Source: Streptomyces tendae (lineage in GTDB: Bacteria > Actinomycetota > Actinomycetes > Streptomycetales > Streptomycetaceae). Taken from it: a DNA stretch of 64,000 nucleotides. How positions within the stretch are numbered: the first letter of the stretch is position 1; every line of letters starts with the position of its first letter. The position numbers and the translations under genes were made by a program. Positions 8,304 to 17,441 of the stretch are shown in pieces. The notes below the pieces were generated by a model that did no database searches, was not told the DNA's origin, and was given only the letters and a program-made list of their open reading frames with translations. The DNA lies in the NCBI RefSeq assembly GCF_008632955.1, contig NZ_CP043959.1, positions 6,836,069 through 6,900,068 on the forward strand. Reading direction: 5' to 3'.

Positions 8304-9380
8304 ATGACTCAGGGGGCCGGTCAGGGACCCGAGGTGGAGCGGACGGCGACGTTGCGCGACTTCCGGGTGCCCGCGTACGTCCACGAGACCGGTCCGTACG
8401 CCCAGAGCACGCACCCCGGCGACGTCGTCCCACCGGCCGACGAGGCCTATCCGGAGGGGTACACGCCCACCCAGCGGGATCTCCCCGTCATCAATCGGGG
8501 TGACACTGTCCAGGTGACCGTCGACCCCGTGCCCGCTCCCGCCCCGCAGCCCGCCAACGGCAAGGGCCCGCTGTACGTGGTCGGTGACGTCCACGGCTAT
8601 CTGGACGAGCTGGTGGCCGCCCTGCAGGAGCAGGGCCTCATCGACTCCGCGGGCCAGTGGTGCGCCGGCACCGCGCGGCTGTGGTTCCTCGGCGACTTCA
8701 CCGACCGCGGCCCGGACGGCATCGGCGTCATCGACCTGGTGATGCGGCTGTCCGCCGAGGCCGCAGCGGCCGGCGGCTACTGCAAGGCCCTCATGGGCAA
8801 CCACGAGCTGCTGCTGCTCGGCGCCAAGCGGTTCGGCGACACACCGGTCAACTCCGGCGCGGGCACCGCCACCTTCCAGGCGGCCTGGCTGCTCAACGGC
8901 GGGCAGAAGACCGACATGGACCGCCTCCAGGACCACCACCTCGCGTGGATGGCGCGCCTCGACGCCGTCGAGGAGGTCGACGGTCACCTGCTGCTGCACT
9001 CCGACACCACCGCCTACCTCGACTACGGCCGATCCATCGAAGAGGTCAACGACACGATCCGCGAGACCCTCACCCGCAACGACGCCGACGAGGTCTGGGA
9101 CCTGTTCCGCAAGTTCACCAAGCGGTTCTCCTTCCGTGACGAGGGCGGCGCCGAAGCGGTGCGCTCCCTGCTGGATACGTACGGCGGCACCCGGGTCGTT
9201 CACGGCCACAGCCCGATCCCGTATCTGCTGGGCGAAGTCGGCTCCGAGGACGGCGAGGACGACAACGGCCCCGTGGTGGCCGAACCTCACGTGTACGCCG
9301 ACGGTCTGGCCATCGCGATGGACGGCGGCGTGACGATGGCCGGGAAACTGCTGGTCCGGCAACTGCCGCTGCCCGTTTAA
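8304..9380 (+). CDS. Calcineurin-like metallophosphoesterase
   Basis: This 358-aa protein belongs to the PPP-like metallophosphoesterases. The metal-binding blocks appear in order: GDVHG at residues 94-98, GDFTDRG at 130-136 and GNHE at 165-168, with a later HGHSP histidine motif. These bind two metal ions for phosphomonoester or phosphoprotein hydrolysis. The first 90 residues are a low-complexity extension. ATG 8304 is chosen because GGAGGGG lies 3 nt upstream; an in-frame ATG at 8289 is possible. No signal peptide is seen, so it is probably cytoplasmic. The substrate is unknown and no functional partner is adjacent. Confidence 0.88.
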   Translation: MTQGAGQGPEVERTATLRDFRVPAYVHETGPYAQSTHPGDVVPPADEAYPEGYTPTQRDLPVINRGDTVQVTVDPVPAPAPQPANGKGPLYVVGDVHGYLDELVAALQEQGLIDSAGQWCAGTARLWFLGDFTDRGPDGIGVIDLVMRLSAEAAAAGGYCKALMGNHELLLLGAKRFGDTPVNSGAGTATFQAAWLLNGGQKTDMDRLQDHHLAWMARLDAVEEVDGHLLLHSDTTAYLDYGRSIEEVNDTIRETLTRNDADEVWDLFRKFTKRFSFRDEGGAEAVRSLLDTYGGTRVVHGHSPIPYLLGEVGSEDGEDDNGPVVAEPHVYADGLAIAMDGGVTMAGKLLVRQLPLPV

Positions 9381-9569
9381 GGGGTGCGCGGGCCATTCTC
9401 CGGCGGCCCGTGACCGCACGCCGGGGACGGCAATTTCGGTAAACCCCCTGTCACCGCGCGCCGTCACCGCTCTACCATCGGCTTATCCGTAGCAGGCTCC
9501 CCTCCGTTTCTGCCCGACGGCTCGTCAGCATGCCGAGCCCCAAGCCCTACGGAGCATCGGGGGATGCAC

Positions 9570-10430
9570 ATGAACAGCGTTCCGCAGCACCTGCTGAGCG
9601 AGGACCGCCAGGACTACGAGCGGATTCTCGATGAGGCGCTGCGCTCCGCACCACACAACCCGGAGCTGGCCGCTGTGGGACAGCGGCTCAACTCGGAGCA
9701 ACTGCGCACGATGGCGCTCAACGCCACCGCGCTCATCACCGCGGCCGCCGCGACCGAGTACCAGCACTACGTGAAGGTCCGCGAGGAGGTCCGCCGACCG
9801 CCGTCGGTCTCGCCTGCCGTCCGTGACTCCGGCAGCGGCGAACCGACCGCCGGAGCGGCGGGTCTCGCCGCCTCCGTGGGCGAGGTGGCCGAGACGGCCG
9901 GGGCGGGGGCGGCGGCCGTCGTCGCCGTCCTGGCGCCCGTCCTGGCCGGTACCGCCGCAGCGATATTCCTGCTCGTCGGCTTCATCCTGCGGACTCTCGA
10001 CCCCAAGGCCGCGTTCGCCCGCACGATGCTCACCACCGGCTGGGTGTTCGGCGCGGTCACAGCCGTCGCGATCGTCGTCGCCGGAACGGGTCTGCTGCTC
10101 ACCGCCCTGCGCAACAAGCCCTCGGCGCTCGGCGGACGGTACCGGGAGCTCGACGGAGAGGTGGCCCGGGCGCGGGAGGCCTGGCGCGAGGCCCTGCTGG
10201 AACGGGGCATCGTGCCGTTCCTCCGCGACGCGCTCAGCGATCCCAAGGGGGCCACGGCACTGCGGCACACGGTGCCGCCCGCGTCGGCCGGCCGTATGCC
10301 GCACCTCGGGTACGGCCGGCCGGGCTTCTCCAGCCCCGAGGACAAGTCGGTCAGGGGCACCCGGCCGAGCTACTCCAGCCCGGACTACTCGAGCCCGGAC
10401 TTCGGAGGGCCGGACCACCAGCCGGAGTAA
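9570..10430 (+). CDS. Hypothetical two-helix membrane protein with Ser/Pro-rich tail
   Basis: I do not recognise a characterised family. The 286-aa product has a polar N-terminal region (about 1-100), a hydrophobic segment at about 112-141 and a second at 155-180. A charged helical stretch (YRELDGEVARAREAWREALL) follows, then a low-complexity C-terminus with repeated YSSPD/FSSP motifs. ATG 9570 has GGGGG 7 nt upstream; ATG 9564 would sit directly on it. It converges with the TerD-vWA gene. A role at the membrane is all that can be inferred. Confidence 0.8.
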   Translation: MNSVPQHLLSEDRQDYERILDEALRSAPHNPELAAVGQRLNSEQLRTMALNATALITAAAATEYQHYVKVREEVRRPPSVSPAVRDSGSGEPTAGAAGLAASVGEVAETAGAGAAAVVAVLAPVLAGTAAAIFLLVGFILRTLDPKAAFARTMLTTGWVFGAVTAVAIVVAGTGLLLTALRNKPSALGGRYRELDGEVARAREAWREALLERGIVPFLRDALSDPKGATALRHTVPPASAGRMPHLGYGRPGFSSPEDKSVRGTRPSYSSPDYSSPDFGGPDHQPE

Positions 10431-10541
10431 CCGTCACGGCCTCACCGGCCCGCGCCGCCTCCCCGCCGAGACCTCGCACCAGGACGTCTCCGCGCCGGGG
10501 GCGCGGGGCGGGTGGCCGCCGTACGGCCGCGGCGCGGGGCG

Positions 10542-11990
10542 TCAGAGGATACCCGCCGCGCGGGCGGCCCTGATCCACTGAGGGAACTCGGACAGCAGCC
10601 GGTCGTACAGCTCCGCGTCCGGGACCGTGCTGATGTCGTCGACGGAGAAGAAGCCGACGTTGTCGACGCGTCGCCCGGGCAGGGTGTCGAAGCGCTCCAG
10701 CACGCCGTAGTTGGCGCGGCCGAGGCCCACGAACTGCCAGAAGACGGGCTCCTCCACGGCCTGACGCAGCTGGGTCTCGATGTCGGCGTTGCGGTAGACA
10801 CCACCGTCGGAGAAGAACAGCACCAGCGTCGGGTCGGTGCTGGGGTGGTCCCGCACGAACGCGCGCACCTCCGCGATGACCTTCTGCTCCTCGTTCTGGA
10901 TGCCGACGTCCCGCATGTCGACCTGGCTCGGGTCGAGAGTCTTCTTCCGCTTGCGCCGGAAGAGACTGATCTCCCCCACCCGGACGTGCAGCCGCAGCCA
11001 CTCGGGAAGGTCACCGAGCCGCAGGTCCGGCAGCCGGGCCGGGTTCGTGGCGAACGTCCAGGCCTGCATCTCCCCGTCGTCGTCCAGCTGGGCGGCGACC
11101 GCCGCCATCCGCTCGACGACATCGGCGACGACCCCCTTGGTGTACAGGAAGGACATGGACCCGGAGGCGTCGAGGACCAGGATGACGCGCGCGGTGACCT
11201 CACTCGCCCCGTGCTTGCGCAGGCTCACCGCGACCTGCTCCTTGCGCAGGGACAGCCGCTTGCGCATGTCGACGGGCAGCCGCTCCTCACCCTTGGTGAG
11301 GCGGGTGGCACCGGACGGTGGCGGTGAGGCGGGGACAGGGGGTGCCGGGGCCGCAGCCGGGGGCGGCGGGGGTGTCACGGCAGCCGACCGGGCGTCGTGC
11401 GGTGTCGCGGCGGCGGCGGTCGACGGGGTGACGGGCGAGGGCGGCGGTGTCGCGGCGGCGGCCGACGGGCCGGGCTCGTCGACGGTGATCCCGAAGTCCG
11501 TGGCCAGTCCGGCCAGCCCGGAGGCATACCCCTGGCCCACGGCACGGAACTTCCACGCCCCCTGCCGCCGGTACAGCTCACCCCCGATGAAGGCGGTCTC
11601 GGACCCGGCCGCCATGTCGAAGCGGGCCAGCTCGGTGCCCGACGCCGCGTCCAGCAGCCGGAGCACCAGCCCCGGCACCTGCCCGAACGTCCCGCCGTCG
11701 GCCGACGCCGCAAGCACGATCCGGTCGACGGCCGGCTCCACCGAGCGCAGGTCGGCCTCGACGGTGTCGGTGGCGGCCACGTCGGTGTTCCGTTTCCCCA
11801 GGTGCCGTACGGCCCCGGAGGTGTGACGCGGCTGGTTGTAGAAGACGAAGTCCCCGTCGTCCCGCACCCGCCCGGCCCCCGTGAGGAGCAGGGCCGACGC
11901 GTCGATGTCCGGCACCCCCGGCCCGGCCCCCCAAGCGAGCTCGACGCGCACGACGGGCGCCGCGACGGAGATGTTGGAACCCTTGCTCAT
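10542..11990 (-). CDS. TerD-domain / von Willebrand A-domain fusion protein
   Basis: This is a tellurium-resistance-type protein. Residues 1-172 are a TerD domain (starting MSKGSNISV, with the calcium-binding-type DDGDFVFYNQ segment), 173-235 a Pro/Ala-rich linker, and about 265-482 a vWA domain with the MIDAS motif DASGS (274-278). TerD proteins bind Ca2+ and act in poorly defined stress or membrane-associated complexes. ATG 11990 has GAGG 5 nt upstream; ATG 12005 is an in-frame alternative. No other ter genes are adjacent, so the partners are not in this window. Confidence 0.85.
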   Translation of the reverse strand: MSKGSNISVAAPVVRVELAWGAGPGVPDIDASALLLTGAGRVRDDGDFVFYNQPRHTSGAVRHLGKRNTDVAATDTVEADLRSVEPAVDRIVLAASADGGTFGQVPGLVLRLLDAASGTELARFDMAAGSETAFIGGELYRRQGAWKFRAVGQGYASGLAGLATDFGITVDEPGPSAAAATPPPSPVTPSTAAAATPHDARSAAVTPPPPPAAAPAPPVPASPPPSGATRLTKGEERLPVDMRKRLSLRKEQVAVSLRKHGASEVTARVILVLDASGSMSFLYTKGVVADVVERMAAVAAQLDDDGEMQAWTFATNPARLPDLRLGDLPEWLRLHVRVGEISLFRRKRKKTLDPSQVDMRDVGIQNEEQKVIAEVRAFVRDHPSTDPTLVLFFSDGGVYRNADIETQLRQAVEEPVFWQFVGLGRANYGVLERFDTLPGRRVDNVGFFSVDDISTVPDAELYDRLLSEFPQWIRAARAAGIL

Positions 11991-12117
11991 CGACCTCGCT
12001 GTCATGCCTCCAGTCTGCCCATCCACCCCCACGGAACACGAGACGCCCCACGCCGGCGTCCCCCTGCCCGCCGTCCGCCGACGCATGCCTGCGTGTCCGG
12101 TGCGACGATCCCGCGGA

Positions 12118-12163
12118 GACGGCCGGCCGACGACGCGCGCGGAGCCGTCGTCGGCCGGCCGTC
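12118..12163 (-). terminator. Terminator of thiC
   Basis: A perfect 17-bp inverted repeat (12118-12134 with 12147-12163) around a 12-nt loop lies 21 nt past the thiC stop. The stem is almost entirely G-C, typical of Streptomyces terminators. Confidence 0.85.
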
Positions 12164-12183
12164 GAGCACCGGGGGTGTGCCGG

Positions 12184-13980
12184 TCAGTCCGCGATCGGCA
12201 GATAGACGCGATTGCCCGCTGCCGCGAACTCCCGTGACTTCTGCGCCATCCCCTCCTCGACCTCGGAACGGCTGCCGCCGTGTTCGCGGCGGATGTCCTG
12301 GGAGATCTTCATCGAGCAGAACTTCGGGCCGCACATCGAGCAGAAGTGGGCCGTCTTCGCGGGCTCCGCCGGCAGGGTCTCGTCGTGGAACGCACGCGCC
12401 GTGTCCGGGTCGAGGGCCAGATTGAACTGGTCCTCCCACCGGAACTCGAAGCGGGCGTCGGACAAGGCGTCGTCCCACTCCTGGGCACCCGGGTGTCCCT
12501 TGGCCAGGTCGGCGGCATGAGCCGCGATCTTGTACGTGATCACGCCGGTCTTGACGTCGTCCCGGTTGGGCAGGCCCAGGTGTTCCTTGGGCGTGACGTA
12601 GCAGAGCATGGCCGTGCCCCACCAGGCGATCATCGCCGCGCCGATGCCCGAGGTGATGTGGTCGTACGCGGGGGCGACATCCGTCGTCAGCGGGCCGAGC
12701 GTGTAGAACGGGGCCTCCTCGCAGATCTCCTGCTGGAGGTCGATGTTCTCCTTGATCTTGTGCATCGGGACGTGTCCCGGGCCCTCGATCATCGTCTGGA
12801 CGTCGAAGCTCTTCGCGATCCTGTTGAGCTCCCCGAGCGTGCGCAGCTCCGCGAACTGCGCCTCGTCGTTGGCGTCCGCGATCGACCCGGGCCGCAGCCC
12901 GTCGCCGAGCGAGTACGTGACGTCGTACGCGGCGAGGATCTCGCAGAGCTCCTCGAAGTTCTCGTACAGGAACGACTCCTTGTGGTGCGCCAGGCACCAC
13001 GCGGCCATGATCGAGCCGCCACGCGAGACGGTGCCGGTCTTGCGGTTCGCGGTGAGCGGCACGTACGCCAGGCGGACGCCCGCGTGGACCGTCATGTAGT
13101 CCACGCCCTGCTCGGCCTGTTCGACGACCGTGTCCTTGTAGATCTCCCAGGTCAGTTCCTCGGCCTTGCCGTCGACCTTCTCCAGCGCCTGGTAGAGCGG
13201 CACGGTGCCGATGGGGACGGGGGAGTTGCGCAGCACCCACTCGCGGGTGGTGTGGATGTTGCGGCCGGTGGAGAGGTCCATGACCGTGTCGGCGCCCCAG
13301 CGGGTCGCCCACGTCATCTTCTCCACCTCCTCCTCGATGGAGGAGGTCACCGCCGAGTTGCCGATGTTGGCGTTGACCTTCACCAGGAACCGCTTGCCGA
13401 TGATCATCGGCTCGGTCTCCGGATGGTTGACGTTGGCCGGCAGCACCGCGCGGCCCGCCGCGATCTCCTCGCGGACCACCTCGGGGGAGACGTTCTCCCG
13501 GATCGCCACGAACTCCATCTCGGGCGTGATCTCGCCCCGGCGGGCGTACGCCAGCTGCGTGACCGCACGTCCCTCGCGGCCCCGGCGCGGCTGACGCGGC
13601 CGGCCGGGGAAGACGGCGTCGAGGTTGCGCAGGCCCCCGCGCGGCGAGGTGTGCTTGATTCCGTCGTCCTCGGGACGGACGGGACGGCCCGCGTACTCCT
13701 CCGTGTCGCCGCGGGTGACGATCCAGTTCTCGCGCACTGGGGCCAGTCCTCGGCGGACGTCGGTGTCGACGAGCGGATCGGTGTACGGGCCCGACGTGTC
13801 GTACAGCGTGACGGACTCCCCGTTGGTCAGGTGCACCTGACGGACCGGCACCCGCAGGTCGGGGCGGCTGCCCTCGACATACGCCTTGTGCCAGCCGATG
13901 GACTTCCCGGCCTCCGTGGCCTCCGACGTCTCCGTCGGGTTCTGCGTGGAGACAGGCGTGCGTGCGTCCTTGTCGGTCAT
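12184..13980 (-). CDS. thiC: Phosphomethylpyrimidine synthase (HMP-P synthase)
   Basis: ThiC is a radical-SAM enzyme that converts aminoimidazole ribotide to 4-amino-5-hydroxymethyl-2-methylpyrimidine phosphate in thiamine synthesis. The 598-aa product carries the 4Fe-4S motif CSMCGPKFC (Cys547, Cys550, Cys555) near the C-terminus and the conserved blocks NANIGNSAV, MDLSTGRNIH and MIEGPGHVPMHKI. ATG 13980 directly follows a TPP riboswitch whose 3' GGGAG is also the ribosome site, so thiamine pyrophosphate should block translation or continued transcription. It is monocistronic, with a strong hairpin downstream. Confidence 0.98.
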   Translation of the reverse strand: MTDKDARTPVSTQNPTETSEATEAGKSIGWHKAYVEGSRPDLRVPVRQVHLTNGESVTLYDTSGPYTDPLVDTDVRRGLAPVRENWIVTRGDTEEYAGRPVRPEDDGIKHTSPRGGLRNLDAVFPGRPRQPRRGREGRAVTQLAYARRGEITPEMEFVAIRENVSPEVVREEIAAGRAVLPANVNHPETEPMIIGKRFLVKVNANIGNSAVTSSIEEEVEKMTWATRWGADTVMDLSTGRNIHTTREWVLRNSPVPIGTVPLYQALEKVDGKAEELTWEIYKDTVVEQAEQGVDYMTVHAGVRLAYVPLTANRKTGTVSRGGSIMAAWCLAHHKESFLYENFEELCEILAAYDVTYSLGDGLRPGSIADANDEAQFAELRTLGELNRIAKSFDVQTMIEGPGHVPMHKIKENIDLQQEICEEAPFYTLGPLTTDVAPAYDHITSGIGAAMIAWWGTAMLCYVTPKEHLGLPNRDDVKTGVITYKIAAHAADLAKGHPGAQEWDDALSDARFEFRWEDQFNLALDPDTARAFHDETLPAEPAKTAHFCSMCGPKFCSMKISQDIRREHGGSRSEVEEGMAQKSREFAAAGNRVYLPIAD

Positions 13981-13985
13981 GAGAC

Positions 13986-14156
13986 CTACTCCCTACGCCG
14001 GCATTACCCGGTAACAGGTTCGGCGGTCGACGCAGCGGATTCCGTCTGCCGACGTTCCGTGTGAAACATCACTCGTGATCGGTGATGTTTCACGTGGAAC
14101 ATCGCTGGGACGGAGGTCAGCGCCCTCTCAGCCCGGTGCTCCGAGCTCCCGCGTGT
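13986..14156 (-). promoter_or_regulatory. TPP riboswitch (THI element) with an extended hairpin
   Basis: On the minus strand the thiC leader contains the 5' core GGGCTGAGAGGG (around 14120-14135) and the 3' core CTGTTACCGGGTAATGCC followed by GGCGTAGGGAG (around 13990-14020). These are the two conserved halves of the thiamine pyrophosphate aptamer. Between them lies an unusually long arm. In RNA order, 12 bp pair (14093-14082 with 14072-14061) around a 9-nt loop, then a 2x2 internal loop, then 5 bp (14100-14096 with 14058-14054). The DNA of this arm includes a parS-like sequence. Exact ends are approximate. Confidence 0.9.
14087..14100. promoter_or_regulatory. parS: parS-like site (one mismatch) inside the TPP riboswitch arm
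   Basis: GTTTCACGTGGAAC differs from the perfect palindrome at one base. Its complement, GTTCCACGTGAAAC, has the form of a common Bacillus parS sequence. Because it also forms part of the riboswitch hairpin, it may be there for RNA structure and not for ParB. Binding is inferred, not shown. Confidence 0.55.
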
Positions 14157-14234
14157 ACAAAAGGTGCCTCCACGCTAGCGTCCTTTCTGGCGCGGTGAAC
14201 AGAGGGCACCCTTCCTTCTTGCGATGATCGGGCG

Positions 14235-15800
14235 GTGACCTCGAACTCTCCGCCCCCGTATCCGCCGTCCGAGCCTCCGCACGGTGCCGACGCTCCCTCC
14301 CGGCACGTGCACGGGCACGGCCAGGGGCATGTGGACGCGCACGAACACACGGGCTCGCACCAGCGCCCGGACGCACACGGCCACACGGCGGGCCACGGTC
14401 ATGAGGGCGCGCAGGGCCCTACGGCCGGGCCCCGGACAGCCGCGCACGGGCACGCGGTCGGCCACGGGCACAGTCACAGCCACGGACCGGCGGCACCCGT
14501 GTCCCGGCACCTCCGCAAGGTCATCGCGGCGATCCTCATCCCCTTCGCCGGGGCCGTCCTGGTCGGGCTGGCCGTCCTGTGGCCGGGCGGTGCCCCGGCC
14601 CATGAGCGCACCGGGGTCGGCTTCGACCGTCAGACGCACGAGGCCACGGTCACCGAGGTCGTCGCGGTGAACTGCGCGTCCGCCAATCCCTCGGCGGGCG
14701 TCCCGACCGGTGACACCTCCACAGCCGAAGGCTCCTCGGCTGAACAGCGGGCGAAGGGCACCTGCAAGAAGGCGACGATCCGCGTCGACACCGGCAAGGA
14801 CAAGGGCCGCACCTTCAGCGAGCTCGTGCAGCCGGACCAGTCGCGGCAGTTGAGCGAGGGCCAGGAGGTCGTGGTCGCCTACGAGCCCTCGGCGCCGGAG
14901 GACCTGCAGTACTCGGTCGCCGATGTGAACCGCCGCTTCCCGCTGGCGCTGCTGGCCGGCATCTTCGCGCTCGCCGTCGTGGCCGTGGGCCGGCTCCGGG
15001 GGGTCATGGCGCTGGTGGCGCTGGCCGTCAGCTTTCTGGTGCTCAACTTCTTCATCCTGCCGGCCATCCTGGAGGGCTCGAACCCGCTGGTCGTGGCGGT
15101 GGTGGGAGCGAGCCTGATCATGCTGCTCGCCCTGTACCTCTGCCACGGGCTGTCCGCCCGCACCTCGGTGGCGGTGCTCGGCACCCTCGTCTCCCTGCTG
15201 CTGATCGGTGTTCTGGGATCGGTGTTCATCGGCTGGTCGGCGCTGACCGGCAACACCGACGACAACACCGGTCTGATCCACGGCCTCTACCCGGGCATCG
15301 ACATGAGCGGTCTGCTGCTCGCGGGCGTCATCATCGGATCGCTCGGTGTCCTCGACGACGTGACCGTCACCCAGACGTCCGCGGTCTGGGAGCTGCACGA
15401 GGCCAACCCGGCGATGGGCCGCCGCGCGCTGTACCGCGCGGGCATCCGCATCGGCCGCGACCACATCGCCTCCGTGGTCAACACGCTGGTCCTCGCGTAC
15501 GCGGGCGCCGCGCTGCCGTTGCTGCTGCTGTTCTCGGTCGCCCAGAGCAGCATGGGGACGGTAGCCAACAGTGAACTGGTCGCGGAGGAGATCGTGCGGA
15601 CCCTGATCGGCTCGATCGGCCTGGTCGCCTCGGTGCCCGTCACCACGGCCCTCGCCGCGCTGGTCGTCTCGGCCGACCGCCCGGCGGACCGGGTCCCGGT
15701 GCCCGGGCAGGCCGGAATCCACGAGGGGCCTGTGGGACAGGCGTCGGAGCCCCGCCCGGCCGCGGCACGCGGCGGACGCGGCCGGCGCCGCAAACGCTGA
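14235..15800 (+). CDS. YibE/F-family membrane protein with a His-rich N-terminus
   Basis: This 521-aa multi-pass membrane protein matches the YibE/F family: a large extracytoplasmic region at about 120-230, then roughly seven helices with conserved polar stretches such as LDDVTVTQ and GRDHIASVVNTLVLAYAG. Family function is not firmly known; some members are linked to lactococcin secretion or transport. The first 80 residues contain about 18 histidines in HGH/HSHSH runs, suggesting metal binding at the cytoplasmic face. The GTG start at 14235 has no good ribosome site and may belong to a leaderless message. It is divergent from thiC. Confidence 0.82.
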   Translation: MTSNSPPPYPPSEPPHGADAPSRHVHGHGQGHVDAHEHTGSHQRPDAHGHTAGHGHEGAQGPTAGPRTAAHGHAVGHGHSHSHGPAAPVSRHLRKVIAAILIPFAGAVLVGLAVLWPGGAPAHERTGVGFDRQTHEATVTEVVAVNCASANPSAGVPTGDTSTAEGSSAEQRAKGTCKKATIRVDTGKDKGRTFSELVQPDQSRQLSEGQEVVVAYEPSAPEDLQYSVADVNRRFPLALLAGIFALAVVAVGRLRGVMALVALAVSFLVLNFFILPAILEGSNPLVVAVVGASLIMLLALYLCHGLSARTSVAVLGTLVSLLLIGVLGSVFIGWSALTGNTDDNTGLIHGLYPGIDMSGLLLAGVIIGSLGVLDDVTVTQTSAVWELHEANPAMGRRALYRAGIRIGRDHIASVVNTLVLAYAGAALPLLLLFSVAQSSMGTVANSELVAEEIVRTLIGSIGLVASVPVTTALAALVVSADRPADRVPVPGQAGIHEGPVGQASEPRPAAARGGRGRRRKR

Positions 15801-15885
15801 CCTGCCGTCCCGCTCGCGGGCGGAGGACCCGGCCCGGGCGCGCGCTGAAGCGTTACGCCACCGGCCCACCCGGTCGGCGCAACGT

Positions 15886-16320
15886 TCAGCCGGCGCTCTG
15901 CTCCGCGAGGATCCGGTCCAGCGCGTCGTCGAGGTGCGCGTCGAAGTCGGCGAGCGCCCCTTCCTGCCCCAGCGGCACCAGCTTGTCGGTGCGGTCGAGG
16001 AAGGCCACGAGCGGTGCCGTCGAGGAGCGGAACAACGCCTGGTCGCTGCCGACCTGGAGCCGGATCAGCACCTCGCCCAGGGTGTCGGGGTCGACCGGCG
16101 CGACCCGCACATCGCCCTCGCCGCAGGGCCTGCCCACACCGTCGACCAGCAGCTCCCGGCCGAAGGCCCACGTCACGGGGGCGTCTCCGGGCAGATGGAA
16201 GGTCAGCCGCACCGCGTAGGGATCGCAGGTGTCATAACGCAGCTCCACCGGAATGCGGAAGGAAAGCTCTTCCGACACGAGAAAGCTCATCATGACCTCT
16301 GCCTGTACGGATTCGCGCAT
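15886..16320 (-). CDS. ssgA: SsgA sporulation/cell-division activator
   Basis: SsgA belongs to the SALP family found only in morphologically complex actinomycetes and activates septum formation and branching. The product is 144 aa from ATG 16320 (MRESVQAEV) or about 134 aa from the internal MM pair at residues 10-11, which has a better AGAGG. The recognisable family body is FLVSEELSFRIPVELRYDT, WAFGRELL and VGSDQALFRSSTAPLVAFLDRT. It lies 98 nt downstream of its presumed activator ssgR in the same direction, the arrangement known for ssgRA. It converges with the YibE/F gene. Confidence 0.95.
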   Translation of the reverse strand: MRESVQAEVMMSFLVSEELSFRIPVELRYDTCDPYAVRLTFHLPGDAPVTWAFGRELLVDGVGRPCGEGDVRVAPVDPDTLGEVLIRLQVGSDQALFRSSTAPLVAFLDRTDKLVPLGQEGALADFDAHLDDALDRILAEQSAG

Positions 16321-16418
16321 CGCCTACCCCGTCATTCGCCGCGGACTGGCCGGGCATGGACCCTGACACTAGAGGGAATCTTGCTGAACGTACACAGCAG
16401 ATCACAAGGAGTGAGTTT

Positions 16419-17246
16419 TCAGATACTGATAGACAGCGCGAGCGACCCGAGCAGACGGCGCATTTCGGACCGCAACTGCTGGACCGCCGGGGCGAGCCGG
16501 TCGGCCTGGTGCGCGGGCAGGGAGATGGCCACCGACGCCGCCATGGTCCCGATCGTGAGAGGGATCGCCGCGCACACCGTCCCCAGCGCGTACTCCTGAC
16601 GCTCGGTCACCAGATCGGTGTCCTGGGACCGCTCAAGACGCCTGAGCAGGCTGTGGGAGTCCCGCACGGTGTACGGGGTGACCGGCCGCACGGGGTAGCG
16701 GTCGAGGTGGTCACGCCGGGACCTCTCGTCGAGCTGAGCCAGCAGACACTGGCCGAGAGCGTGGGCATGGCCGGTCTCGCGGAAATCGGCCCACTCCTCG
16801 ACCGCGGGATTGCCGGGGGTGTCGGCGACGCCGACCACACCGATCTCACCGTCGCGGTACACCGCGTAGTACACGGGGACGCCCACCACGTCCCGCCAGC
16901 GGGCGAGGGTGTCGGTGACCGTGCTGCGACGTTTCTGCTGTGCTCCGCTGCTGCTCAGCCGCTCGGCCGCCTCCCCCAGGAAGAACAACCCCCGGTCGCG
17001 GCGCAGATAGCCCTCGTGCACCAGGGTGCGCAGCAGGTGGTAGGTCGTGGGGAGCGCCAGCCCGGTCTCCCGGGCGAGTTGTTTGGCCGGTGCCCCGTGC
17101 TCGTGCCCGGCGACGGTCTCCAGCAGGCGCATGGCGCGCTGGACCGAGCCGATGAGGGTGGCACCGGGGGACGCGGGAGGCGCCGGCGATCGGGGCTGCG
17201 CGGGGACCGCGGTCCTCTGTGCGGAGGCGGTGCCAGTCGTGGCCAA
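16419..17246 (-). CDS. ssgR: IclR-family regulator SsgR
   Basis: This is a 275-aa IclR-type regulator: a winged helix at about residues 30-95 (IGSVQRAMRLLETVAGHEHG) and a C-terminal ligand domain at about 105-270. In Streptomyces, SsgR directly activates the adjacent ssgA, so the pair controls sporulation-specific division. The frame begins at TTG 17246, with GGGAG 6 nt upstream; no better ATG or GTG lies nearby in frame. The first 28 residues are Ala/Pro-rich and probably disordered. Confidence 0.92.
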   Translation of the reverse strand: MATTGTASAQRTAVPAQPRSPAPPASPGATLIGSVQRAMRLLETVAGHEHGAPAKQLARETGLALPTTYHLLRTLVHEGYLRRDRGLFFLGEAAERLSSSGAQQKRRSTVTDTLARWRDVVGVPVYYAVYRDGEIGVVGVADTPGNPAVEEWADFRETGHAHALGQCLLAQLDERSRRDHLDRYPVRPVTPYTVRDSHSLLRRLERSQDTDLVTERQEYALGTVCAAIPLTIGTMAASVAISLPAHQADRLAPAVQQLRSEMRRLLGSLALSISI

Positions 17247-17441
17247 GGGTCACTCCCGAAACGCGAGGGGGCAGCCCGTGCGGGGAACACGGGTGGTGGG
17301 GTCGCCGCTCGCGGGGACCGGCCCCGCGTCGAGTTCCGGACTCTAACGGCCCGTCACCGCACGCAGGAGGCCCTGCGTGGAAACTTCCCCCACCCGAGGG
17401 AACCGGCGCTTCCCGTTACCGCCCCGCCGGTTACCGCCGGA

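Noticed and set aside
12280..14064. Plus-strand open frame opposite thiC
   Set aside because: It is a shadow of thiC and runs through the riboswitch; no ribosome site or domain.
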